Part shown: positions 16,127 to 24,794 of the stretch, piece by piece
How the letters are laid out: the number at the start of each line of letters is the position of its first letter
Numbering within the stretch: the first letter of the stretch is position 1
NCBI RefSeq assembly: GCF_001297705.1
Contig: NZ_LIRF01000003.1
Span: forward strand, 496,001 to 560,000
Direction: 5' to 3'
Source: Chryseobacterium sp. ERMR1:04
Lineage (GTDB): Bacteria > Bacteroidota > Bacteroidia > Flavobacteriales > Weeksellaceae
DNA: 64,000 nt
Notes under the pieces: model-generated
Database searches by the model: none
Told to the model about the DNA's origin: nothing
What the model saw: only the letters and a program-made list of their open reading frames with translations
Position numbers and translations under genes: made by a program

Positions 16127-16543
16127 CTATTACTTCAAAATTCAAATATTTATTTCTTGAAAGTCTGTTTAAGCCACTAGATCGCATCACTTTGCCCATT
16201 TAAAATAAAGCAAAATTATTCATCAGCTTTGCGTTCATCTTTTTAATCAAAAAATAATTTCAAATATGCCCTATTGAGTCTTTTCAATAAAAAAAACATT
16301 TGATAACCAGACATATAATAATTCCTGAATAAAATTATCACAGGCACTAAAAATTCGCACTAAAATTTATTTTCTTCTTTTTAAGTTTTACATGAATATG
16401 ATTCATTGTGAATTGTAATACCAATTATTTTTTTTCATGCCATCATAGTATGGTATGATTTTTTTTGTTTAAAAACCTCATAAATAAAACATAACTATTT
16501 CATATTCAGTAATATGAAGTAAATATTTATGAAATTAATTTTC
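16127..16543. other. AT-rich gap before the T6SS island
   Basis: I see no gene. A second hairpin with T-run lies at about 16438-16466 (CATGCCAT pairing with ATGGTATG apart from one G-T, then eight T), with no gene before it on the plus strand. It may end an unseen small transcript. Confidence 0.4.
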
Positions 16544-16551
16544 TACATTTG
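16544..16551 (+). promoter_or_regulatory. -7 box (TACATTTG) of the T6SS island
   Basis: It matches TAnnTTTG and overlaps a TTG codon (16549) from which the reading frame could formally start. The ATG at 16579 is therefore the better start, giving a leader of about 20 nt. Confidence 0.5.
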
Positions 16552-16578
16552 ATAGGTAAACGTCTTAAAAACACACAA

Positions 16579-16989
16579 ATGATTTATCAAATTTTAGAAA
16601 TTAATGAAGACTTTATTGTTGGATCCGTAACCGATAGCATAGGTGGTTTCATTTGGGTTGTCGTAGCAGATATCCCTCGAAAAATGGTAAAATTCAACAG
16701 AGTTACTCCTCAGCATGTCACTCTTGTAAGTTCAGAATCTGACGATAGTTTCAGTCCTGACTTTGAGAAAACCTGGGTTCCTCATATGGCGCTCCGCCTC
16801 AGAGATTGGCTTCTTACCTACCATCCCGAAAAAATGTATCCTTATAAAAATCGGCCAGTAGGTATAGATTATAATACCGATGACTCAGATTATCTGGACG
16901 ATGAAGAAAGAAAAAGACTTTATCTGCCTCCGATGGATTTTTTTAATCTTCTCTTTTCAAGCCCTCCACCTAAAGAAAACAATGATTAG
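16579..16989 (+). CDS. Hypothetical protein preceding vgrG
   Basis: This 136-aa acidic protein has no signal peptide or membrane segment. The first half reads as small beta strands (IYQILEINEDFIVGSVTDSI, FIWVVVADIP), the second is rich in aromatic and acidic residues (YNTDDSDYLDDEERKRLYLPP). I do not recognise the family. It is 37 bases upstream of vgrG on the same strand and shares its likely promoter, so a chaperone or adaptor role for VgrG or its effector is a reasonable inference, nothing more. Confidence 0.65.
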   Translation: MIYQILEINEDFIVGSVTDSIGGFIWVVVADIPRKMVKFNRVTPQHVTLVSSESDDSFSPDFEKTWVPHMALRLRDWLLTYHPEKMYPYKNRPVGIDYNTDDSDYLDDEERKRLYLPPMDFFNLLFSSPPPKENND

Positions 16990-17026
16990 ATAACAAAATA
17001 ATATACCAATCCCAAAAACATTTATT

Positions 17027-19006
17027 ATGAAAAACAGAAACAATGAAAATGAATTACCTTCTAATGAAGATTATTCAAAATTAAGAAAAGCTTCTTTTAC
17101 GCCTGACAATAATGCTAAAAGCATTTCGGCAAATCACATCTCGGGAATTAACCGCGTGGTAGGAATTGAAGTGCATGCCGATGGAAAACCTATTAAACAT
17201 TTCAAACACTTTAAATTAACCCAAAGCGCCATCAAACATCATGAATTTGAAATTATTCTGGCCCATGACAGCTTAGAAAATCAGCAGTCTCAAAATTTGG
17301 AAGATGCCAGTAAGTTATTGGGAAAAAGATTTACAACCACTTTTAAATATAAAGATGTTGATACAGAAGATAATCCCAATAAGTCGTTCGTAGGTGTTAT
17401 TACTTCTGTGGGGTTTAGTAGGGAAAAGACAAGCCTTGGAGATCTGGTTTTGAAGGGGTACAGTCCAACATTTTTTTTAGATGGAGCGCCTCATACTCAA
17501 AGTTTCGGAGGAGATTTGCCTGTGAATATGGGAATCATTGCTAATGAAGTCATTAAACAAGGGCTCAGAGATTCTGATTTCGATTTTAATATTGATACCA
17601 ACGACAGTTCACAGATTTTATACAGCTGTCAATATAATGAAACCCATTATAATTATCTGGCGAGAATGGCCGAGGCCTACGGAGAGCAATTTTACTATGA
17701 TGGCTATGTGCTGCACTTTGGAAAACTTCCGCAGCCAAGCAGCGATCGTATTCAGTTAATAGAATGCAGTAATGTAAGTAATCTCAAGATAGAAATCAAA
17801 GCAGTTCATACCCAACCTCAATATTATGGTTACAATAGTAGCAAAAACCAAAAGCTTACATCAGGAGCTACACCCATTCAGCATTTGGGTGATTTAGCGC
17901 AAACAGCTTACGACAACAACGACAATATATACAAAACCCCATCATTACAAGTAGCTCCGATAAAGGCTTCCACTCATCTTGATGTTGAATATTCTCAAAA
18001 AAGTGCTTCAGGAAGTAAAGCGGTGGATGTCATGAATGTCTCAGGTTCTACGACCATACCATTTCTTCATCCCGGTTGTGTAGCTGATATCAAAATACGG
18101 GTACAGGATTCTAATCAAACCCGCCATCTTACTACCCTTATGATTACGGAAACGACGCATGAAGTAGATGCCAGAGGATATTATACCGGAAGTTTTGAAG
18201 CCATTTCCGAAGGAACGGGATATATGCCTAAGCCAGAATTTACAACGCCGACAACCCATCCTCAGATTGCAACTGTTGTATCAAATACAGATCCCTTAAA
18301 CCAAGGTCGCGTTCAGCTGAGATTCGATTGGCAAATCAATGATACCACTGATTTTATCCGCATGATGAGTCCCGATGCTGGAGGAACAGATCAAATCACG
18401 CAAAACCGTGGCTATGTTGCGATTCCCGAAGTAGGTGATCAGGTGATGGTTAATTTCCAACATGGACATCCCGACAGACCTTTTGTGATGGGAGGAATGT
18501 TTCATGGTGGCACAGGTTTAGGCGGTGGTGCGAATAATCACATGAGATCTTGGCAGACCAAAAGTGGAATAAAATTTCTGATGAATGATAACGAAGGCAG
18601 TGTGAATATTATTGACCCAAGTGGAAGTTCCTATTTTATGGATGGAAAAGGAAGTATCACACTTACAGCTCCTAAAGACATCACGATAAATGCAGGTGAA
18701 AATGTAAGCATCAATGCAGGACAAAACATAAGCATTACCGCAGGAACCAACATTAATACTTCGGCTATCTTAAACTATACCCAAACTGTTGGAGTAAACT
18801 ATACCAGCAATATCTCAGGAAGTGTGAATAGTTATGTGATGGGAAAAGTTACAGAAATCTTTGAAAGTGATGTGCATAGTGAGACGAAGGAAGGCAAAAC
18901 AATAGTTAGTGAAAAAGGAATTGATATGAGTAGTGACGAAAATATCAATAAGCATTCTGATAAAGAGGTACAAAATAATAGCGAAGAAAAAAGTAAAAAC
19001 TTTTAA
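17027..19006 (+). CDS. vgrG: T6SS spike protein VgrG (TssI)
   Basis: VgrG trimers form the tip of the T6SS tube and carry effectors. The N-terminal two thirds match the gp27/phage GPD-like base (KHFKHFKLTQSAIKHHEFEI, LGKRFTTTFKYKD, CQYNETHYNYLARMAEAYGEQFYYDG); then comes the gp5 OB-fold (TDPLNQGRVQLRFDWQ, PDAGGTDQITQNRGYVAIPE, GDQVMVNFQHGHPDRPFVMGG), a beta-prism of repeats (DITINAGENVSINAGQNISI) and a hydrophilic tail. At 659 aa with no extra catalytic domain it is a structural VgrG of Bacteroidota (T6SS subtype iii). The effector gene starts 4 bases after its stop. Confidence 0.93.
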   Translation: MKNRNNENELPSNEDYSKLRKASFTPDNNAKSISANHISGINRVVGIEVHADGKPIKHFKHFKLTQSAIKHHEFEIILAHDSLENQQSQNLEDASKLLGKRFTTTFKYKDVDTEDNPNKSFVGVITSVGFSREKTSLGDLVLKGYSPTFFLDGAPHTQSFGGDLPVNMGIIANEVIKQGLRDSDFDFNIDTNDSSQILYSCQYNETHYNYLARMAEAYGEQFYYDGYVLHFGKLPQPSSDRIQLIECSNVSNLKIEIKAVHTQPQYYGYNSSKNQKLTSGATPIQHLGDLAQTAYDNNDNIYKTPSLQVAPIKASTHLDVEYSQKSASGSKAVDVMNVSGSTTIPFLHPGCVADIKIRVQDSNQTRHLTTLMITETTHEVDARGYYTGSFEAISEGTGYMPKPEFTTPTTHPQIATVVSNTDPLNQGRVQLRFDWQINDTTDFIRMMSPDAGGTDQITQNRGYVAIPEVGDQVMVNFQHGHPDRPFVMGGMFHGGTGLGGGANNHMRSWQTKSGIKFLMNDNEGSVNIIDPSGSSYFMDGKGSITLTAPKDITINAGENVSINAGQNISITAGTNINTSAILNYTQTVGVNYTSNISGSVNSYVMGKVTEIFESDVHSETKEGKTIVSEKGIDMSSDENINKHSDKEVQNNSEEKSKNF

Positions 19007-19009
19007 GTT

Positions 19010-20575
19010 ATGAGTCATATAAGAATCATAAAAGGTAAGCTTACAGAAATTGTTCGGGGAGAATATAATATGTATGCCAAAGAAAATATTACCTTCAATT
19101 CCAAGAAATTAGTTACAGAAACGGGGATAGAGAAAGGAGTAAGTTATGGGAAACCCAAAGCGCCGCCGGAAACTCCCATGATGTATGGACTAGAACCCGT
19201 TTTAAAAGGTGAAGTCATTTTCTGTAACGGATTCCATAGTGGTGTTGGAGGTGCCGTTAATGCAGCATTTAATGTAACCATTGGAATGGATGATAAACCT
19301 TGGTATATCCCCAACGGAGATAATACCCATCATCATGATGAAGAAATAAGAACAGGTGATGTAGAATCACCTGTTGTTCCTTCAGATATGGATAAAGATA
19401 TCATGAGTTCATCTGATGTTTTAGAAGCAGAAGGAAAACCTAAAGAAGTGTATGGTCTGGGGTTTAATTGGCTAACAGGAATTGGCGTTAAAAAGAAAGA
19501 TTCATCTTATAAACAGGCGCTTGAAAAGTTTAAAGGCTATTGGAATGAGTATAGAAATTATGGTGAAGCAGTAGATTTATACACCAGCTTTTTTAATGCA
19601 GAAAGAAGAGATCATTATATCAATGGATCTCACGGCATGGGTTCTCCTGCTTGGGAAAGGCAATGTCATGGAATTACATTAGGCTATCATTGGACCGTAA
19701 AAAACTGGAAGCTGAAAACCAGAGAAGAAGTTGAAAGAGAAAAAGAGAAGAACCCTAATGCTGAAAGCTATTCTCCCCATTATCATCCTCTTACTTTTGT
19801 AGGACATAGCGAGGGAGCTGCGGTGGCAGTAGGCGCCTGTATCGGCGCTATGTATTATGCAGCAGAACGTGGTTGGGACGAGATGGCGGTTAATATGATC
19901 CTGCTAGGTATCCACCAGCCTGTTGCTTTCTGGTCAGAAGAACCTTATGACAAAAACAGGCATCAGGAAGGAAAATATTACACCGATTATAATACCTATA
20001 AATGGTTTAAAAGTGAAGTGCTGGAAGTCGCAGGTAATTCGCCAAGAATGCTGAATGAGCTCTATGCCAAAGCCACAGAAATAGAAAGTGCCGTAACCCC
20101 TTATAGTCCTACCTTAGCGTATATGTTTACAAAAGACCGTAACAAGCAAAAATATGGCATTGATGAATGGAGTGCAAAACTTTTGGGAACAGACGGATGG
20201 AATACATTGAAAAAACGAGCGGTACAGTTTACTTTCGCCAATGACCGTGCAGATACCGTGATGATAGATGGCGATATTCCCGGAATTGCCAATGCGAAAG
20301 GGAGTACAGATGATGCAACTTTATTGGGATGGAAAGGATGGCATAACGTTCCTGTAGGAACAGGCGGTTTATCTCCCAACAGCGATTTCTCCATAAAGGT
20401 GACAGAATTTGATCAAGGGTATATGAATACCCGACTAAAAATACCCAAAGATCATCCCGAACAAGTCATTTACTTAAAAACCACCTATGCAAGTTGGGTG
20501 GATGAGTTTTGTGTGTTCCATAAAAAATTCAAACAATCAGCAGTGATTTACGAAAAAAAATATAAAGAATCCTAG
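19010..20575 (+). CDS. Probable T6SS lipase-type effector, ends at in-frame amber codon
   Basis: The N-terminal about 50 residues (IRIIKGKLTEIVRGEYNMYA, then ETGIEKGVSYGKPKAPPETP) look like an export or loading segment of Bacteroidota T6SS cargo. An alpha/beta hydrolase core follows: FCNGFHSGVGGAVNAAF (71-87) and the nucleophile elbow FVGHSEGAAVAVG with Ser267, the GHSxG form of Tle-type phospholipases. It abuts vgrG (3-base gap). The frame is stopped by TAG at 20573-20575, but codons continue open in the same frame for another about 200 residues, so the protein is probably truncated compared with its ancestor. The lipid target is inferred from the motif; a different ester substrate is possible. 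Confidence 0.78.
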   Translation: MSHIRIIKGKLTEIVRGEYNMYAKENITFNSKKLVTETGIEKGVSYGKPKAPPETPMMYGLEPVLKGEVIFCNGFHSGVGGAVNAAFNVTIGMDDKPWYIPNGDNTHHHDEEIRTGDVESPVVPSDMDKDIMSSSDVLEAEGKPKEVYGLGFNWLTGIGVKKKDSSYKQALEKFKGYWNEYRNYGEAVDLYTSFFNAERRDHYINGSHGMGSPAWERQCHGITLGYHWTVKNWKLKTREEVEREKEKNPNAESYSPHYHPLTFVGHSEGAAVAVGACIGAMYYAAERGWDEMAVNMILLGIHQPVAFWSEEPYDKNRHQEGKYYTDYNTYKWFKSEVLEVAGNSPRMLNELYAKATEIESAVTPYSPTLAYMFTKDRNKQKYGIDEWSAKLLGTDGWNTLKKRAVQFTFANDRADTVMIDGDIPGIANAKGSTDDATLLGWKGWHNVPVGTGGLSPNSDFSIKVTEFDQGYMNTRLKIPKDHPEQVIYLKTTYASWVDEFCVFHKKFKQSAVIYEKKYKES

Positions 20576-21190
20576 ACCTCCGGTGATGTGTATACGAAAG
20601 AAGGGGTAATTTTAACCAACACCACCAAGGCTTTTGATTATGCAAATGTGAAAGATCTGCATAGTGATATGATGGCCCGCTATGTTTGGGTACATCATGT
20701 AGAGTTAGAAGCTCACTTTGCTCCGGTAGCATTTATCAACCGTCCCGAAATTTTTAATCTTTCCAATGGCTCAGGAAAAAGAGATGAAGCCAATTGGCCT
20801 ATCAATGAAGGAAGTACAATATGGGATAGAATTCAGAAAACGGCAAAAGATAATGGAGATATTTTCTACAGGGTAGGCTATGGTATTAATTTTTTTAATA
20901 GAAATCTTTATAGAACGAATAATAGCAAAGAAAAGCCATTGAAAGAAGAAATAGAGGAAAAGAAAAAAGATCCTAAACAAATGAAAATAGATGAAAAAAA
21001 TTATGTGAAAAATATAGGTAAGGAACTTTTAATTAATCCTCAAATCGCTTATAATGCAGAAGTTGAAAAATGGATAAATATTGCTAAATTGGAGGTACAA
21101 AGAAAGGAGGAACAAGCTGATCGTGAACGTGAAAAGTTAGAACGTGAGATAGAGAGTGGAAGCAGCCCTTTCGAAGGACCAAAATTTTAA
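20576..21190 (+). pseudogene. C-terminal part of the effector beyond the amber codon
   Basis: Reading on from the TAG in the same frame gives TSGDVYTKEGVILTNTTKAF and so on to the stop at 21188-21190, with no further stop. The content is protein-like: HHVELEAHFAPVAFINRPEIF, GSTIWDRIQKTA, then a charged coiled-coil-like tail (KEEQADREREKLEREIE). A GTG at 20588 could start it as a separate protein, but there is no ribosome-site signal and the start falls mid-domain. Options are a nonsense mutation, read-through, or a single-base error in the assembly. Confidence 0.7.
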
Positions 21191-21192
21191 AA

Positions 21193-22103
21193 ATGAAAAA
21201 TCTATCATTATTATTTATATTAAGTATTATTATATTTTCCTGTAAGGAAACAAAAAAAGACAATGACAGATATGCCCATATTCCTTTTCTCAATGAGCTA
21301 AAAGAGACGAAGAATTATGAAATCGTACCAATAGCAGACTGGGGAGAAGTAAAATGGGATAGTATTGGAAAAAAAATAGTAATAGAAACTGAAGATGAAT
21401 TTTATAAATATACAGCAGATGGTATTTTTAAGGATTCTATTAAAAGGGATAAAATACTTTTAATAGAAGATCCCTATACTTTTAACAGTCATCGTGATAA
21501 TTATACCACATGGTTTTATAATGATAATAAAACATTGAAGAAGTTTATAGATATTTTACCCTATCAATTAGAAGATAGGGATACATTATTATACAAAAAA
21601 AAACATTTGGAATTTTACACTAAATCGTCAATTGTACGGTATACAGATTTTGGGCTTTATTATTATTATTATTATTATTACAAAGGTGATTGGTACAGGA
21701 TGACAAGTTGGGGAGATAGATACATTAAAAAAAACTATCCTGAAAAATTGCCACCACCAAGATTAAAAGATATTAGAATCGATGGGACCCCCTCATTTGT
21801 TAAACAATTTTATGTTTCTACTCAAAAACATAAAGGCAGTGATGCATTGGGTTCGCTCGGCAAGTTTAGTACAGGATTTTGGGTAATACGTGCCGGACTT
21901 CCCAGTGGAGATTCATTAGTCTATCGAAGATTAGGTGATGGATTAGGCAATCTTACCGATTTTTACCAGCTTCCTTCTTCAAGGGGGGGAATGACAGTAT
22001 TTTGTTTATTCATCAACAATATCATAATAGTAAGATGATAGATGGCGGTGTTTATTTCAGTCATGGTGGGTTGTTTATGGTGCGGCCAAAGAAAAAGAAA
22101 TAA
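21193..22103 (+). pseudogene. Frameshifted lipoprotein, probable immunity partner of the effector
   Basis: A lipobox (IIIFSC, Cys17) follows a short signal peptide, so the product is a membrane-anchored periplasmic lipoprotein, the usual form of immunity proteins against periplasmic lipase effectors. It begins 2 bases after the effector frame ends. The open frame stops at 22038 with an unlike tail (MTVFCLFINNIIIVR). Shifting by one base at the G7 run (21983-21989) gives NDSILFIHQQYHNSKMIDGG and VYFSHGGLFMVRPKKKK, ending at 22101-22103 as TAATG, overlapping the next start. This is the intact reading, so one G is lacking or two are extra. A TAT microsatellite (about 21659-21682) encodes eight tyrosines. 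The immunity role is inferred from position. Confidence 0.7.
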
Positions 22104-22411
22104 TGAAAAGTATACTCACAATTATAATTGTCCTATTTGCCAATGTTATAATCTCAATACTAATGGGAAGTATTATTGGCAGTTCATTGGGCACAGGAAG
22201 CTCTCATGGTTCTTATCTTGATGGACTAGGAGGTGCATTAATGATTGGTCTAGCAGGGTTTGCCCCTTTTATAGGAATGCTTTTATTGTATATTTTAAAA
22301 AGTTCAATTCCAATACAGCAAAGAAATCTTATTTTGTATACTCAAGGAGGTATTTGCTGTATTATATTAATGATATATTTTTTACTTTTTTTAAAACTTT
22401 TTAGAGGGTAA
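22103..22411 (+). CDS. Small membrane protein, unknown
   Basis: This 102-aa protein has three likely membrane segments (about 3-25, 42-66, 78-100) and a GSSLGTGSSHGSYLDGLGG loop. It is translationally coupled (TAATG) to the repaired frame of the preceding lipoprotein, which ties it to the effector module. I do not recognise it. Accessory immunity is possible. Confidence 0.6.
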   Translation: MKSILTIIIVLFANVIISILMGSIIGSSLGTGSSHGSYLDGLGGALMIGLAGFAPFIGMLLLYILKSSIPIQQRNLILYTQGGICCIILMIYFLLFLKLFRG

Positions 22412-22424
22412 AAAATAGAAAGTT

Positions 22425-22826
22425 TCACCTCTTAACCCCAATCATCGTAGCCATCATTTTTGAGATCAGTTTTTCTTCACTGCTGTCATAAACATAGCCT
22501 TCGCAGATGGTCAACGTTCTTCCGGCTTGCAGTACTTTTCCAATGGCCACAAGCTTATCTGTTTTTGCAGGTTTCATAAAGTTTATTTTAAACTCAACAG
22601 ACAATACTTCCATATTATCGGGCATCATCGTTAAGGCGGCGTAGCCACAAGCGCTGTCGACAATACTTGTCGCAACGCCTGCGTGGAAAAAACCGTGTTG
22701 TTGGGTCAACCCTTCTGAAAAATCGCAGGTTATTTTTACCTGTCCTTTTTCAACTGCAATTAATTTCGCATTGAACGTCTTCATTAAACCTTGTTTATCG
22801 AAGCTTTGTTTGATTTTTTCGTACAT
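22425..22826 (-). CDS. PaaI-family hotdog thioesterase
   Basis: The 133-aa hotdog fold shows GLTQQHGFFHAGVATSIVDSACGYAA (catalytic HGxxH-like segment with the helix following) and VEFKINFMKPAKTDKLVAIG, typical of PaaI/YigI acyl-CoA thioesterases. The acyl substrate is unknown. It is the last gene of a three-gene minus-strand operon with panB and the MarR-GNAT fusion, 6 bases downstream of the latter. Confidence 0.9.
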   Translation of the reverse strand: MYEKIKQSFDKQGLMKTFNAKLIAVEKGQVKITCDFSEGLTQQHGFFHAGVATSIVDSACGYAALTMMPDNMEVLSVEFKINFMKPAKTDKLVAIGKVLQAGRTLTICEGYVYDSSEEKLISKMMATMIGVKR

Positions 22827-22832
22827 GATAAG

Positions 22833-23789
22833 CTATTTATTAAGATTCAATTCCATCTGAATATTACAACGTTTATAAGGCGTAGCGTGGCCCGCAACTT
22901 TTTCAAAACCCAATTTATAATAAAGGTTGATAGCAGGTTTCAGGATTGTATTGCTTTCAAGATAGATTTTTGAAGCGCCTAATTCTTTAGCGGTATCCAC
23001 AAGTTTCTGCCCCAGCAGCCAACCAATACTTTTCCCTTGTGCTTTGGGAGATACAGCCATTTTTGCCATTTCAAAATCATAATTGCCATCATTCATTTTA
23101 ATAAGAGCACAAACCCCTAAAGGCTCATTATTGTATAAAGCCACAAATATTTTTCCGCCTTTATCCAGAATATATTCCTTCGGATTGTCTAAGGCTTTGT
23201 AGTCGGCTTCTTCCATTTCAAAATGAGTAGAGATCCATTCTTCATTCAAAGCTCGGAAAGCTTCCTGATACTCGGGTTGATATTCCACGATCTGTACATC
23301 TTTACTTTCTCTGCTTTTTTTCTGATCCTGTACGCGTTTAAAAAGCGATTTCTTTTCTAACAGAAATTCCCATTCAGCTATTGCTTCCCAAAGATTATGT
23401 GAAGCTTCGGCGGTCATACTTTCAATGGCATCTTCAATATCAGCACACTGAATTTCTAGTGTTTTTGAAACTTCGATTCCTTTTTTAGTCAATCCTACAA
23501 TGTTTCTTCTTTTATCATCAGATTGTAATTTTGAATGAACTAAATCTGCTGCTGTCATTTCTTTAATAATCTTCGTAACAGAAGGTTGTGAGTGACCAAT
23601 TTCTTCTGCAATTTCTGTGATGGTTTTGCCTCCGTTTTCTGTCAGAATAAAAAATACAGGAAACCATTTTGGAGAAAATTCTATATTGTATAATTCATAG
23701 ATCTTGGCAGCATCTTCGGTTACTTTTCCTGTGAGTAATCTCAATCTGCTTCCAATCGCCATTTTTCCTGTTCTGTTATAAAAGTCCAT
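22833..23789 (-). CDS. MarR-family regulator fused to GNAT acetyltransferase
   Basis: Residues about 1-150 form a MarR winged helix (FFILTENGGKTITEIAEEIG, HSQPSVTKIIKEMTAADLVH, SDDKRRNIVGLTKKG). Residues about 165-318 form a GNAT domain (FVALYNNEPLGVCALIK, MAKMAVSPKAQGKSIGWLLG for acetyl-CoA binding, YLESNTILKPAINLYYKLGF). Fused MarR-GNAT proteins are known in many bacteria. It lies 21 bases after panB and just before the thioesterase. The near-palindrome over the operon promoter is a natural MarR-type binding site, which suggests autoregulation of the whole operon. Confidence 0.93.
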   Translation of the reverse strand: MDFYNRTGKMAIGSRLRLLTGKVTEDAAKIYELYNIEFSPKWFPVFFILTENGGKTITEIAEEIGHSQPSVTKIIKEMTAADLVHSKLQSDDKRRNIVGLTKKGIEVSKTLEIQCADIEDAIESMTAEASHNLWEAIAEWEFLLEKKSLFKRVQDQKKSRESKDVQIVEYQPEYQEAFRALNEEWISTHFEMEEADYKALDNPKEYILDKGGKIFVALYNNEPLGVCALIKMNDGNYDFEMAKMAVSPKAQGKSIGWLLGQKLVDTAKELGASKIYLESNTILKPAINLYYKLGFEKVAGHATPYKRCNIQMELNLNK

Positions 23790-23810
23790 ATTTTACTTAT
23801 TGTTATTTAA

Positions 23811-24629
23811 TTAATACCATTCATTTTCATTAGGAAAATCTCCTTCTTTTATATCTGAAATAAAATTTTTAGTAGCATCGGTCATCATCGTATGAAGATC
23901 TGCATATCGTCGCAAAAACTTTGGAGAGAATTCCTTATTCATTCCCATTACATCCTGTATAACAAGTACCTGCCCATCAACACCAACGCCTGCTCCGATA
24001 CCAATCACGGGTATTTTTACTTTTTGAGCAATTTCCGTAGCCAACCTTGCCGGAATTTTTTCAAGCAGCAATCCAAAAGCGCCTAATTCTTCCATTAAGA
24101 GACAATCATTGATCAGTTTTTGAGCTTCTTCTTCATTTTTTCCTCTTACCGCATAACTTCCATATTTGTTAATAGATTGCGGCATTAAACCCAGATGAAT
24201 CATTACCGGTATTCCTGCATCAATTATTTTTTTTATATCGTCTTTAATCTCTTCTCCACCTTCTATTTTTATTGCGTCAGCACCTGTTTCTCTCATCATT
24301 CGGATCGCATTTTCAAGAGACTTAAAAGGGTTGCCCGAACACGTTCCAAAAGGCATATCAACAATGATCAACGCTCTTTTAGCACCATTTACAACAGATG
24401 CAGCATAATTAATCATTTGATCGAGGGTAATCGACAGGGTAGTAGGGTTTCCAATCATTGTATTAGATGCAGAATCACCAACAATAATGGCATCAATTCC
24501 TGCTTCATCAATGATTTTTGCCATCGTATAATCATAAGCCGTTAGTACACTTATCTTTTCGCCCTGTTGTTTCATTTTGTACAAAGAACGAGTGGTGACC
24601 TTTTTATTATTTTCAGTATATGTTGACAT
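23811..24629 (-). CDS. panB: 3-methyl-2-oxobutanoate hydroxymethyltransferase (PanB)
   Basis: PanB adds a hydroxymethyl group from methylene-THF to ketoisovalerate, the first step to pantoate and coenzyme A. The TIM-barrel signatures are ISVLTAYDYTMAKIIDEAG, DAIIVGDSASNTMIGNPTT, MPFGTCSGNP, IKIEGGEE, VMIHLGLMPQSINKYG and VIGIGAGVGVDGQVLVIQD. Length of 272 aa is normal. It heads the operon with the MarR-GNAT regulator and the thioesterase, an unusual association for a housekeeping gene. Confidence 0.97.
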   Translation of the reverse strand: MSTYTENNKKVTTRSLYKMKQQGEKISVLTAYDYTMAKIIDEAGIDAIIVGDSASNTMIGNPTTLSITLDQMINYAASVVNGAKRALIIVDMPFGTCSGNPFKSLENAIRMMRETGADAIKIEGGEEIKDDIKKIIDAGIPVMIHLGLMPQSINKYGSYAVRGKNEEEAQKLINDCLLMEELGAFGLLLEKIPARLATEIAQKVKIPVIGIGAGVGVDGQVLVIQDVMGMNKEFSPKFLRRYADLHTMMTDATKNFISDIKEGDFPNENEWY

Positions 24630-24666
24630 TGTAGAAAAGCTTTGGCTTGCGGTTTAATCTTATTAT

Positions 24667-24699
24667 ATAATTAATTACATAATTAGTTATGCAAATATA
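24667..24699 (-). promoter_or_regulatory. panB-operon promoter with long AT palindrome
   Basis: TATATTTG on the minus strand at 24692-24699 is a -7 box. Immediately downstream, 24667-24690 is a near-perfect dyad: ATAATTAATTA, CA, TAATTAGTTAT (10 of 11 pairs). Its length and AT-rich TAATTA half-sites resemble MarR operators. Confidence 0.55.
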
Positions 24700-24732
24700 T
24701 AAAATAATTTTGCTTTTACTATTTTTCTACAA

Positions 24733-24768
24733 AAAAAGATGCCCATCAGCTGATGAACATCTTTTATA
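24733..24768 (-). terminator. Terminator hairpin, family copy 1
   Basis: AAAAAGATG and CATCTTTT arms surround an inner ATCAGCTGAT dyad; the minus strand has the U-run. It is 27 bases downstream of the surface-protein gene ending at 24795. Nearly the same hairpin recurs at 26609 and 29241. Confidence 0.75.
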
Positions 24769-24794
24769 ATTAAATTTATACTGTAACTAATCTA

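Noticed and set aside
20588..21190. Independent immunity gene starting at GTG 20588
   Set aside because: It is in the same frame as the effector, only 12 bases after its stop, has no start-site signal and reads as a continuation of the same protein.
21655..21685. Short tandem repeat considered as CRISPR or satellite
   Set aside because: It is a triplet run within a coding frame, with no spacers.
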